Shown piece after piece: positions 43,289 to 51,898 of a DNA stretch of 64,000 nt; position 1 is the stretch's first letter, and every line of letters starts with the position of its first letter. Position numbers and translations under genes: made by a program. Source of the stretch: an uncultured Blautia sp. Lineage in GTDB: Bacteria; Bacillota; Clostridia; Lachnospirales; Lachnospiraceae. The notes under the pieces are model-generated. The model saw only the letters and a list, made by a program, of their open reading frames with translations. It ran no database searches and was not told where the DNA came from. Location of the stretch: positions 7,981-71,980 of the forward strand of contig UQCM01000008.1 in the NCBI GenBank assembly GCA_900539525.1, given 5' to 3'.

Positions 43289-44314
43289 CTATTTTATGAC
43301 ATGGATCCATCCTTCCGGCGCCTGAAGGCGTCCCATCTGGATACCGGTCAGCGTATCATACAGCTTCTGGGTAACCGGTCCCATTGCATCCATACCGCTT
43401 GGCAGGCAGATTTCTTTTCCGTGATCTACGATCTTTCCTACCGGAGAGATGACTGCCGCTGTGCCACACAGACCACATTCTGCAAAATCCTTCACTTCTT
43501 CGAAGAGAACCTCTCTCTCCTCTACCTCCAGTCCCAGATACTCCTTAGCCACATAGATCAGGGAGCGGCGTGTAATGGATGGCAGGATGCTTCCTGACTT
43601 CGGTGTCACCACCTTATTGTCTTTTGTAACAAAGATAAAGTTCGCACCGCCTGTTTCTTCTACCTTTGTTCTGGTAGCCGGATCGAGATACATATTCTCA
43701 TCGTATCCCTCTTCATGGGCATTGACGATCGCATACAGGCTCATGGCGTAATTCAGACCGGCCTTGATATGTCCTGTTCCGTGAGGTGCCGCACGGTCAA
43801 AATCACTCACGCGGATCGTCAGCGGACGGACACCACCCTTAAAGTACGGTCCTACCGGTGTGGTAAACACACGGAACTGATACTCATCTGCCGGCTTTAC
43901 CCCGATGACAGGATTCGTACCAAACATGTAAGGTCTGATATACAAGGTAGCTCCTGAACCATATGGCGGTACATAATCCGCATTTGCCTCTACCGTCCGG
44001 TGAACAGCCTCGATAAACCGCTCCTTAGGAAATACCGGCATTTCCAGTCTCTTGGCAGAATCGATCATACGCTCTGCATTCAGATCCGGGCGGAAAGTAA
44101 CAATATGTCCATCCTCCGTGGTATAGGCCTTCAGACCCTCAAAGCAGGTCTGCGCATACTGCAGAACACCTGCGCACTCATTTAATACAACGTTTGCATC
44201 CTCTGTCAGAATGCCATCGTCCCATTTTCCATCCTTGAAATTAGAAACATATCTCATCGCGGTTTCCTGATATGCAAAACCGAGATTTGCCCAGTCAATG
44301 TCTTTTTTTGCCAT
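43289..44314 (-). CDS. ilvE: Branched-chain amino acid aminotransferase
   Basis: Fold type IV PLP enzyme for the last step of Leu, Ile and Val synthesis, 341 aa (the longer BCAT group). Visible: LQYAQTCFEGLKAY, RPDLNAERM, the PLP Lys in HIKAGLNYAMSL, YLDPATRTKVEETGGANFIF, and AECGLCGTAAVISPV near the C terminus. GGAGG 8 nt before the ATG. Stands alone. Confidence 0.94.
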   Translation of the reverse strand: MAKKDIDWANLGFAYQETAMRYVSNFKDGKWDDGILTEDANVVLNECAGVLQYAQTCFEGLKAYTTEDGHIVTFRPDLNAERMIDSAKRLEMPVFPKERFIEAVHRTVEANADYVPPYGSGATLYIRPYMFGTNPVIGVKPADEYQFRVFTTPVGPYFKGGVRPLTIRVSDFDRAAPHGTGHIKAGLNYAMSLYAIVNAHEEGYDENMYLDPATRTKVEETGGANFIFVTKDNKVVTPKSGSILPSITRRSLIYVAKEYLGLEVEEREVLFEEVKDFAECGLCGTAAVISPVGKIVDHGKEICLPSGMDAMGPVTQKLYDTLTGIQMGRLQAPEGWIHVIK

Positions 44315-44394
44315 ATCTTATTCCTCCGTAATTCTTTTTACTTGCTCCATTATACCGCAATTTTTCCATTGTGAACAAAAAGTTTTTAAAAAAT

Positions 44395-44886
44395 CTATTT
44401 TTTTCTCTCATACCTGATGAACCGGTATTCCAGATCGAAGTAGGTCTGCTCGTCACTCTCACCGGTAATCTCCCAGTCCTCCATATCATCCAGATTCGGA
44501 AACCATGCATCTGCTTCGTAGGTATGCTGGATTTTTGTCACATGTGCCACATCACAGTAAGGCAGCAGTTCTCTGTAAATACTGTCCCCTCCAATGACAT
44601 AAATGTCCTCACTGTCATACGGTTCCAGCGCAGAAAGAAGCTCTTTGGCAGAGTGCACGATGATGGCATCCTTTACCTGATACTCCGTGTTCCTGGTCAT
44701 CACGATGTTTGTTCTATTCTTTAATGGCAGTCCGTTCGGAAAGCTCTCCAGGGTCTTCCGTCCCATGACGACCACCTTTCCTGTCGTCGTCTCCCGGAAA
44801 AATTTCATATCCTGCGGAATACTCACCAGAAGCCGGTTGTCCTTTCCAATTGCCCATTTTTCATCTACTGCTACAATAAGATTCAT
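44395..44886 (-). CDS. folA: Dihydrofolate reductase
   Basis: A 163-residue NADPH-dependent enzyme regenerating tetrahydrofolate after ThyA. MNLIVAVDEKWAIGKDN at the start, the conserved Asp-for-substrate in SIPQDMKFFRETT, VMGRKTLESFP and YVIGGDSIYRELLP. AAGGAAGGA before the ATG at 44886 rules out a start 19 codons upstream. It directly follows thyA; the pair makes dTMP and recycles folate. Confidence 0.95.
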   Translation of the reverse strand: MNLIVAVDEKWAIGKDNRLLVSIPQDMKFFRETTTGKVVVMGRKTLESFPNGLPLKNRTNIVMTRNTEYQVKDAIIVHSAKELLSALEPYDSEDIYVIGGDSIYRELLPYCDVAHVTKIQHTYEADAWFPNLDDMEDWEITGESDEQTYFDLEYRFIRYERKK

Positions 44887-44943
44887 CCTGTCCTTCCTTT
44901 CTTTTACGCCATAGCGGTTACTGTTCACTCCGGTCAGCTGCAC

Positions 44944-45795
44944 TTACACCGCTATGGGTATATTTTTTATCTGGGGTCCTGTTACATAGTTTTCTACATG
45001 CAGGTCATCCACCGTAAACTGATAGAAATCCTTAATCTCCGGGTTCAGCCAGACCTTTGGCGCCGGATAAGGTGTCCGGGTGATCAGCTCCTGAACCATG
45101 GGCACGTGCCGGTCATAGATATGTGCGTCTGCGATTACATGAAGAAGCTCTCCCGCCTCCATATCACATACCTGTGCCATCATCATCAGCAGCAATGCAT
45201 ACTGGCTCACATTCCAGTTGTTGGCCGCCAGTACGTCCTGGGAACGCTGGTTCAAGACTGCATTCAGCGTCAGTCTGTCCTTTCCCTTCTCCTGTGTCAC
45301 ATTGAAGGTCATGCTGTAGGCACAGGGATAAAGATGCATTTCGTGCAGATCTGCATGGACGTAAATATTCGTCATGATGCGCCTGCTGTAGGGATTCTCC
45401 TTCAGATCATAAAGCACTCTGTCTACCTGATCCATCATCCCTTCCTTATAAAGATGCTTCACACCCAGCTGATAACCATAGGCTTTTCCGATGGAACCCT
45501 CCTCATCTGCCCAGGAATCCCAGATATGGCTGTTCAGATCCCTGACATTATTAGATTTCTTCTGCCAGATCCACAGGATCTCATCAAATGCACTTTTCAG
45601 TGCCGTCTTTCTTAAAGTAAGTGCCGGAAACTCCTTTCTCAAATCGTACCGGTTCACCACACCGAAGCGTTTGATGGTGTACGCCGACTCTCCGTTATCC
45701 TCCCAGACGGGACGCACCTTCTCACCTTCCGTACTCACACCATTCTCTATAATATCCTTACACATGGAAATAAATATCTGATCCGCATAGCTCAT
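44944..45795 (-). CDS. thyA: Thymidylate synthase
   Basis: Folate-dependent dUMP methylase, 283 aa. Conserved Arg in NPYSRRIMTNI, nucleophile Cys in LYPCAYSMTFN, RSQDVLAANNWNV and the C-terminal AHIYDRHVPMV. A classic ThyA, not ThyX. AAGGAG before the ATG. 57 bp upstream of folA. Confidence 0.96.
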   Translation of the reverse strand: MSYADQIFISMCKDIIENGVSTEGEKVRPVWEDNGESAYTIKRFGVVNRYDLRKEFPALTLRKTALKSAFDEILWIWQKKSNNVRDLNSHIWDSWADEEGSIGKAYGYQLGVKHLYKEGMMDQVDRVLYDLKENPYSRRIMTNIYVHADLHEMHLYPCAYSMTFNVTQEKGKDRLTLNAVLNQRSQDVLAANNWNVSQYALLLMMMAQVCDMEAGELLHVIADAHIYDRHVPMVQELITRTPYPAPKVWLNPEIKDFYQFTVDDLHVENYVTGPQIKNIPIAV

Positions 45796-45827
45796 TTCCT
45801 GAAATCTCCTTCTTCATTATTATGTTA

Positions 45828-45918
45828 GTAACTGTTCAGAGTCATACAGATTTATAAATATTTGCCTTGGGGAGCCCTCTCACCGGAGGCAAATTCTATA
45901 AATCTATCGGGCGAGAGC
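45828..45918. repeat. Palindromic element family 2, 3'-truncated copy
   Basis: GTAACTGTTCAGAGTCATAC then AGATTTATAAATATTTGCCT and GAGGCAAATTCTATAAATCT; about 90% like 7322-7400 but without the right terminal repeat. Confidence 0.7.
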
Positions 45919-45942
45919 AGCAGACATGTCTGTTACCTGCTG

Positions 45943-47085
45943 TCAGTTTCCAAGCCTCGCTACATTGGGATCTTCCGCAAATCCGGAAGCATTGTACAGA
46001 AACAGTACATCCGTATAATCCTTTCCCTCCATATATTCCCTCAGACTCTCATTAAAATACCTGAGATCCACGAAGTCCACCTCTGAAAAATCCCGGAAGG
46101 TAAAGGGCAGGAAACAGTGTGCATAAGAATCCTTGATCACGAGCAGCCGCCTGTCACTGCCATTTTCGATCGTCCCTTCCACCACCGGCTGGTTTCCTCC
46201 AAAATACAGGCTGTATTTATCCTTTGTCTGAAGCGCCTCCCAGTTGTACAGGTCTGTCTTCGCTTCTTTTCTGTTATACAGAAGCGAATAGGGTGCTTCG
46301 TCCTTCAGGCGGAAGATCTCGATGGAATCGTATCCCACATCACCGCCCACCTTCGCCTCGATGGTTCCCTGAAACTCCTCTGTCACCGTCTCGATCCGGT
46401 AATCCGAAAGGGAGGGAGGATTCAGGCCTTTTTCCCCTGCCCATGCCTCATACACATACCATGCCGCCAGTGTCTTCCAGTGATGATCCGTCTTGTAATA
46501 AAGATCTTCGCTGCTGTGCTCCTTTAACACTGCTTCACTGTCAAACCAGGTTCCCTCCGGAAGTGCCTCTTCGATCTGCTTCAGATAGACACTCTCGTCA
46601 TAAGGAGACGCATAAGGTGGCAGCTTTTCCTTCAGGATATCCACTGCATTTGGCACCACCATCGCTGTCACATGGCCTTCTCCGTACCTGTCCTTCATCT
46701 CTTTCATAAAGTCAGCCAGGCTGCCGATATTCCTCCGGGCCGTATCCCCGGTAAAGCTGTCCGTATGCTTTTCGATCAGATACCCGTCCTTTGCAAAATA
46801 GATATCATTGCTCTCCTGCTTGAAGGTCGCCCGCTCCACCGCCGTTTTCACACCGATCCACTGATCCCGGAAAAGAAACTGATCGGTGATATAGCTTTCA
46901 TAATCCTTTGCAAACGTTCCGCTGAAATAGGAATCCACAGAGAGCCCCGGCATCTGAGCCAGTGTCCTGTTTTCCCGATCCGAAAACTCCTTCTCAGGCG
47001 CCAGCAGGCTCGCCGCCGTAACTCCAAAGATCAGCAGATTAAAAATAACTATAAGCGTAATATTTTGTCTTCTATTCTTCATCAT
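45943..47085 (-). CDS. DHHW-family (AlgX/AlgJ-like) acetylation partner protein
   Basis: 380-residue membrane-anchored extracytoplasmic protein: N-terminal hydrophobic helix (NITLIVIFNLLIFGVTAAS), then an SGNH-like fold with the diagnostic DHHW motif (YYKTDHHWKTLAAW near residue 212) and a terminal KDSYAHCFLPF. DHHW proteins work with MBOAT transferases in acetylating surface polysaccharide. ATG ATG at 47085/47082 follow GGAGG closely; the frame opens 12 codons earlier without support. The MBOAT gene is immediately upstream. Confidence 0.85.
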   Translation of the reverse strand: MMKNRRQNITLIVIFNLLIFGVTAASLLAPEKEFSDRENRTLAQMPGLSVDSYFSGTFAKDYESYITDQFLFRDQWIGVKTAVERATFKQESNDIYFAKDGYLIEKHTDSFTGDTARRNIGSLADFMKEMKDRYGEGHVTAMVVPNAVDILKEKLPPYASPYDESVYLKQIEEALPEGTWFDSEAVLKEHSSEDLYYKTDHHWKTLAAWYVYEAWAGEKGLNPPSLSDYRIETVTEEFQGTIEAKVGGDVGYDSIEIFRLKDEAPYSLLYNRKEAKTDLYNWEALQTKDKYSLYFGGNQPVVEGTIENGSDRRLLVIKDSYAHCFLPFTFRDFSEVDFVDLRYFNESLREYMEGKDYTDVLFLYNASGFAEDPNVARLGN

Positions 47086-47171
47086 GCCTCCATAGTAATA
47101 GTAACCGTCATGCCCGATCACTTACCGTTTCACTGGTCTGATTTCCGGTAAAGCTTTCCAGGTGGATCACA

Positions 47172-48596
47172 CTAGAACCTGAAATATAAAAACGGGTTGT
47201 AGGTCGCATCCACCAGATAAGCCACTGCGATCACGAAAATACCGACACAGAATGCACAGCGCAGAACCGTCTGTGCCACACCGCCCTCCTTCAGGCGGGA
47301 AAGTACTCTCAGTGCCCACGTTCCGGGCAGACGGGTACTTCCCAGTACCAGGATCACCAGCAGTACCGCATAGTTGTACAACAGATAAATCGTCTCGGAA
47401 TTCAGGAAGCCTGCCCCGTATCCGCCAAACATTGCTCTTAACCAGGAGCCGCACAGAGACAGATCCTCACTTTTGAAAAGTACCCATCCGATCACGACAA
47501 CAAAAAGGGTATACAGATTCTGCAGGCCGCCGGGCAGCTTTTTCATCCATTTTCCAATTACAAACTTTTCCAGGATCAGGAACGCACCGTAGTACACGCC
47601 CCACAATACATAATTCCAGTGTGCCCCATGCCAGATTCCTGTCAGCATCCATACCACAAGAATATTCCGTATCTGTTTTGCCATTCCTTCCCGGTTTCCG
47701 CCCAGCGGAATATACACATATTCCCGGAACCAGGAGCCTAAGGAAATATGCCAGCGTCTCCAGAATTCCGTGATGCTTTTTGATATGTAGGGATGGTCAA
47801 AGTTCTCCAGGAAATGAAATCCAAACATTTTTCCAAGGCCGATGGCCATATCCGAGTATCCTGAGAAATCGAAATAAATCTGGAAGGTGTAGGCAATCGC
47901 CCCCAGCCACGCAGTCGCTGCCGGCATGCTCTCCATGGGCATCGCCAGCACCGTGTCGCAGAGAACACCGATATTATTCGCCAGCAGTACCTTCTTTCCG
48001 ACACCTGCCATAAACCGCTGGATACCATCTGCAAAATCATCCGCATTTTCGCGGTTTTCCTGCATCATCTGTTCTGCAATCGTCTTGTACTGTACGATCG
48101 GTCCGGCAATCAGCTGCGGGAACATCGAGACATAGGTTCCATAATTGATCCAGTTCTTCTGCACCTTCGTCGCTCCCCGGTACACATCGATCGTATAGGA
48201 CATGGTCTGGAAGGTAAAGAAGGAAATTCCGATCGGAAGCGGAATATTCAGAAGCGGCAGCCTTGTACCAAACAGAGCGTTCACCGTTCCCAGAAGAAAA
48301 TCCGCATACTTAAAGAAGGCCAGAATACTCAGATTGACTACCACAGAAAACAGCAGCGCTGCCCTGGCCTTTTTCATCTCTCCGCTTTCTTTAAACCGGT
48401 CGATCAGGCGGCCCACCGTATAATCCATCGTAATGGAAAAGAGCATCAGGAACACATATTTCGGCTCTCCCCATGCATAAAAAAACAGGCTGAAAACAAA
48501 CAGTATCACATTTCGTATTTTTCTCGGAGCAATAAAATACAGGATCAGTACAACTGGTAAAAACCGGAACATGAATAACAAACTGCTAAAAACCAT
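47172..48596 (-). CDS. MBOAT-family O-acyltransferase (DltB/AlgI-like)
   Basis: Polytopic membrane protein of 474 aa that moves acyl groups from a cytoplasmic donor to the outside. About ten helices, the family block NYGTYVSMFPQLIAGPIVQY, SITEFWRRWHISLGSWFREYV, and the invariant histidine in IWHGAHWNYVLWG near residue 331. With the DHHW protein it forms a two-part surface O-acetylation system. The acceptor is unknown. It is not next to dltA/C/D, which argues for a glycan over teichoic acid. Confidence 0.9.
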   Translation of the reverse strand: MVFSSLLFMFRFLPVVLILYFIAPRKIRNVILFVFSLFFYAWGEPKYVFLMLFSITMDYTVGRLIDRFKESGEMKKARAALLFSVVVNLSILAFFKYADFLLGTVNALFGTRLPLLNIPLPIGISFFTFQTMSYTIDVYRGATKVQKNWINYGTYVSMFPQLIAGPIVQYKTIAEQMMQENRENADDFADGIQRFMAGVGKKVLLANNIGVLCDTVLAMPMESMPAATAWLGAIAYTFQIYFDFSGYSDMAIGLGKMFGFHFLENFDHPYISKSITEFWRRWHISLGSWFREYVYIPLGGNREGMAKQIRNILVVWMLTGIWHGAHWNYVLWGVYYGAFLILEKFVIGKWMKKLPGGLQNLYTLFVVVIGWVLFKSEDLSLCGSWLRAMFGGYGAGFLNSETIYLLYNYAVLLVILVLGSTRLPGTWALRVLSRLKEGGVAQTVLRCAFCVGIFVIAVAYLVDATYNPFLYFRF

Positions 48597-48669
48597 ACTT
48601 ACCTCACATCTGTCTTTCTAACTTTGATGATGCCAGCAATTCCGCAATCCTGCCGGCTTTAATTAATTT

Positions 48670-48704
48670 GATGTTGGGGTCAAAAGTATTTGACCCTTTG
48701 ACCC
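48670..48704 (-). repeat. REP-like palindrome family 1, copy 3 (interrupted)
   Basis: GATGTTGGGGTCAAAAGTAT then TTGACCC; after that the sequence departs into the CTAG-ended MITE, so the copy seems broken by that insertion. Confidence 0.6.
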
Positions 48705-48869
48705 TAGTGTACTGACACGTTCATATTTCAACTAATTGACTTGCCTGTTTTTCCATCGAGCTGCGTTGACTTCAATCGACGATGCCACCGCATCGCCTCA
48801 TTCAGTCTCCTTGTCGATGAAAAAACATTCTGCGTCATTAGTTTGAAAATGAATGTGTCAGTACACTAG
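48704..48869. mobile_element. MITE-like element family 6 with CTAG ends (166 bp)
   Basis: Inverted ends CTAGTGTACTGACACGTTCA and CTAGTGTACTGACACATTCA (reverse complement of the right end), extending with few mismatches to about 36 bp (...AACTAAT). TTTTCATCGA pairs inside. A whole-element imperfect palindrome without coding capacity. It fills most of the 415-bp gap before the SGNH gene. Confidence 0.75.
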
Positions 48870-48904
48870 CATCATTAATTTTTTTTTACGATTTGAAAAA
48901 ACTA

Positions 48905-48932
48905 TTTACAATTACGGGGTTTATTATATAAT
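48905..48932 (+). promoter_or_regulatory. Promoter of the SGNH/DUF4358 genes
   Basis: TTTACA (48905-48910), 16-bp spacer, TATAAT (48927-48932). The leader contains a small hairpin AACTCTCCGG/CCGGGGAGTT at 48965-48986. Confidence 0.65.
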
Positions 48933-49011
48933 AGAGTCGAGGAAAAAACAAACTAATTTTTATTAACTCTCCGGCTCCGGGGAGTTACAACGATTCATTA
49001 GGGGAGAACAT

Positions 49012-49968
49012 ATGGCACATCAGAAAAAGCGCAAACGGCAGCAACCTGGCCGTTTTCTTAATATGCTTATTTTAATCTTCATTGTATTGATTGTGTTTGA
49101 AGGGAATCTGCTGATCAATATCTTTCGAAAAGACAGCCTGAGATCACAGGTAAACTCACAGATCGATGAAATTCTCGCAGACAGTAAGAAAGAGGAAACA
49201 GAGCTTTCTGCTGAATCCGAGACACCGGCTGCCGTGACACCGGAAACGAATTCCGTGACACCGGCTGCTCCGGCCAACCCGGCAATCGCAGCCCTGCAGG
49301 CGACACCGGTAGATGATTCCTACTTCGCAGATGCGGTTTTCATCGGTGACTCTCGAATGGAAGGTTTTCGCAACCAGTCCGGCATAACGCAGGGTACATT
49401 CCTGACAGGTGTGGGTATGGATGTCATCAATATCTTTGAAAAACCGTACATCTATATGTACAATGAATACATCACCGTGTATCAGGCTCTGATCAATACC
49501 CACTATAAAAAGGTCTACGTAATGCTGGGAACAAATGACCTGGGAGAACCGGATTTTAATGACTTCAAGGAAAACTACCGGGTCTGCCTGGGCGAGATCA
49601 AAAAACTGGCACCGGATGCCATCATCTACGTGATCAGTGTTGCCTATGTCGAAGAAGCCAAGGTTGAAGATTCTACCTATGTAAATAACCGGAACATAGA
49701 CGCAGTAAACGAAAAGATACTGGAGCTCTGTGAATCAGAAGGTTATTATTACGTCGATATCAACGAAGTCCTGTCAAACGGGAACCACTCCCTGACAGAA
49801 GGTGCAACCAGTGACGGCGTACATATGTATGACTCCTACTGCAAGATCTGGCTGGAGTATTTAAAGAACCACTACGTCCCGGAGAATGACATTCCCCGTC
49901 CTTCCGGAACAGAATCTTCCCCCGAATCGGAAACACAGTCGGAAACCTCCTCAGAAACAGCTCTGTGA
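49012..49968 (+). CDS. SGNH/GDSL-type esterase, membrane-anchored
   Basis: 318 aa. A basic N terminus and one transmembrane helix (LNMLILIFIVLIVFEGNLL, residues 16-36), a Ser/Glu/Pro spacer to about 95, then an SGNH hydrolase: Ser in FIGDSRMEG near 115, Asn in LGTND near 172, and the DGVHM dyad near 269. The tail is Ser/Glu rich. SGNH enzymes add or remove acetyl on glycans. Placed divergent from the MBOAT/DHHW pair, it probably acts on the same polymer. GGGGAG before the ATG. Confidence 0.85.
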   Translation: MAHQKKRKRQQPGRFLNMLILIFIVLIVFEGNLLINIFRKDSLRSQVNSQIDEILADSKKEETELSAESETPAAVTPETNSVTPAAPANPAIAALQATPVDDSYFADAVFIGDSRMEGFRNQSGITQGTFLTGVGMDVINIFEKPYIYMYNEYITVYQALINTHYKKVYVMLGTNDLGEPDFNDFKENYRVCLGEIKKLAPDAIIYVISVAYVEEAKVEDSTYVNNRNIDAVNEKILELCESEGYYYVDINEVLSNGNHSLTEGATSDGVHMYDSYCKIWLEYLKNHYVPENDIPRPSGTESSPESETQSETSSETAL

Positions 49969-50061
49969 AATGACGGCTGTACCCGGTATAGCGTCACAAA
50001 ATCATGAGCTTTTAACCCTGGCATCAACATCATATAACAAAAACAAAAAGGAGATTGTATT

Positions 50062-50538
50062 ATGAAGAAGTATTTATCTGTCACACTCGCAGCTCTTATG
50101 CTGATCCTGTCACTCACCGCCTGCGGCGGAAACACTCCAAAGGAAGTAAACGTAAGCGCAGCCGATCTGGCCGGTCAGCTGTCCGAAACGGTAAGCGACG
50201 GTACGCTTTCCTCTGAACCGGTGGTATCTGATATCCTCGCATCCACCTACTTTATCGACATGGAGCAGGTAGAGGACAGTGCTGCTTACATGAGCACAGG
50301 TGCTACCTCCTGTGAGGTTGCCGTTGTGAAATGCAAAGACAGCAGCTATACCTCCGAAGTCCAGGATCTTTTCAAATCCCGCGTAGAGAACCGTTCAGAA
50401 CTGTTCGCAAGCTATGCACCGGAGGAAGTAAAGAAGCTGGATGCAGCCATTATCAAGGTATCCGGAAACTACGTGGTACTCTGCGTAACGGATGATACAG
50501 CAAAGGCAGAAAGCATCCTGAAAAAAGCAGGATTCTAA
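50062..50538 (+). CDS. DUF4358-type lipoprotein
   Basis: 158 aa. Lipoprotein signal with lipobox LTAC, cysteine at residue 21. The mature part matches the DUF4358 pattern as I know it: a short beta-rich domain (SCEVAVVKCKDSSY) with EVQDLFKSRVENRSELFASY and a C-terminal VLCVTDDTAKAESILKK. Function unknown. It follows the SGNH gene by 93 bp and has AAGGAG 8 nt before the ATG; genes like this often accompany MBOAT/SGNH loci in Lachnospiraceae. Confidence 0.8.
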   Translation: MKKYLSVTLAALMLILSLTACGGNTPKEVNVSAADLAGQLSETVSDGTLSSEPVVSDILASTYFIDMEQVEDSAAYMSTGATSCEVAVVKCKDSSYTSEVQDLFKSRVENRSELFASYAPEEVKKLDAAIIKVSGNYVVLCVTDDTAKAESILKKAGF

Positions 50539-50610
50539 GAATCATCCATTCTATTCTGAAAGAAAAGAAAGCTCCGGCGCATTGCAGGAGTACGCCAGAG
50601 CATACTTAAA

Positions 50611-50658
50611 AAAAGAATCAGGCGGCAGGACATCAGATACCTGCCGCCTGATTCTTTT
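50611..50658. terminator. Bidirectional terminator between the lipoprotein gene and hydF
   Basis: AAAAGAATCAGGCGGCAGG and its complement CCTGCCGCCTGATTCTTTT, a 19-bp perfect stem with a 10-nt loop. Convergent genes on both sides. Confidence 0.92.
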
Positions 50659-50659
50659 C

Positions 50660-51868
50660 CTATATCACAGTGCCCTCTGGGGATGTGTACTCAATTCCAT
50701 CCAGACTCCTCTTCAGAATCCCGTTCATATAAGCGATCAGAATTCCATAATTAACAATTGGAATCCCCGCATCCGCGGCACATGCGATCCGGTAACGCAT
50801 CTCCCTGGCATTCAGGGTACATCCTCCACAATGTACGATCATCTTGTATGGTGACAGGTCTTCAGGAAACTCCACACCGCTGGTAAATGAAAATTCCGGT
50901 TCCTTCCCAGTGTATTCCCGGATCCAGCGGGGCAGCTTTACCGTACCGATATCGTCACACTGCCGGTGATGGGTACAGCCTTCGGAAATCAGGATCTTAT
51001 CTCCGTCCTCAAGCTTCTCCAGAGCTTTTACACCTTCCACAAAGGGCTCCAGTTCCCCTTTATATCTGGCAAACAGAATCGAAAAGGAAGTAAGCCTGAT
51101 GTCTTCGGGCGTATCCTCTGCCACCTGCCGGAAGGCCTGGCTGTCCGTGATCACCAGCCTCGGTTTCTTTCCCAGACATGCCAGTGTATCTTTCAGTTCA
51201 TTCTCCTTTACGACAATGGAAACGGCATTCGCCTCCAGAATATCCCGTATCGTCTGCTGCTGGGGCAGGATCAGCCTCCCCTTTGGCGCCGCTTTATCGA
51301 TGGGCACAACAAGCACCACGAAATCGGACGGTTCAAGAAGATCCGAGACGATTCTTCTCCCCTGATTTTCATCCGGCACCTGTCGTGCGATCAGCTCCTT
51401 CAGTTCCCATATATGTTCGCCCGTCTTACTGCTGACTGCAATATAATTCTCACCTTCCGGAAGTGTGATTTCTGCCAGGTCCATTTTATTGAATACGACC
51501 ACCCACGGGATCTGCTTCTTTCGGATCCGCTGAAGCAGTGTCTCATCCTCCTCTGTCATCCCTTCCGTGCCGTCCACCACCAGAACCGCTATATCTGTCT
51601 TGTTCAGGACCTGATAGCTCTTCTTTACCCTGAGGCTTCCAAGCTCTCCCTCATCATCAATTCCCGGCGTATCGATCATGACCACCGGCCCTAACGGAAG
51701 AAGCTCCATCGCCTTTGACACCGGATCGGTTGTCGTCCCCTTTACATCGGATACTATGGCCAGGCTCTGTCCCGTCAATGCATTGATCACACTCGATTTA
51801 CCGGCATTTCTCTTTCCGAAAATACCGATATGCACCCTCTCCGCGGAAGGTGTACTGTTCATTCCCAT
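50660..51868 (-). CDS. hydF: [FeFe]-hydrogenase H-cluster maturation GTPase
   Basis: Scaffold GTPase that carries the 2Fe subcluster precursor before it is loaded into hydrogenase, 402 aa. G-domain: GKRNAGKSSVINAL (Walker A), DTPG, NKMD. The C-terminal cluster domain has CTHHRQC and HCGGCTLN, giving the cysteine/His ligands. Directly follows hydG. HydE and the hydrogenase are not in the window. Confidence 0.95.
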   Translation of the reverse strand: MGMNSTPSAERVHIGIFGKRNAGKSSVINALTGQSLAIVSDVKGTTTDPVSKAMELLPLGPVVMIDTPGIDDEGELGSLRVKKSYQVLNKTDIAVLVVDGTEGMTEEDETLLQRIRKKQIPWVVVFNKMDLAEITLPEGENYIAVSSKTGEHIWELKELIARQVPDENQGRRIVSDLLEPSDFVVLVVPIDKAAPKGRLILPQQQTIRDILEANAVSIVVKENELKDTLACLGKKPRLVITDSQAFRQVAEDTPEDIRLTSFSILFARYKGELEPFVEGVKALEKLEDGDKILISEGCTHHRQCDDIGTVKLPRWIREYTGKEPEFSFTSGVEFPEDLSPYKMIVHCGGCTLNAREMRYRIACAADAGIPIVNYGILIAYMNGILKRSLDGIEYTSPEGTVI

Positions 51869-51898
51869 CGCATCCTCTCCCTTCTTCAGCCCGGGTAC

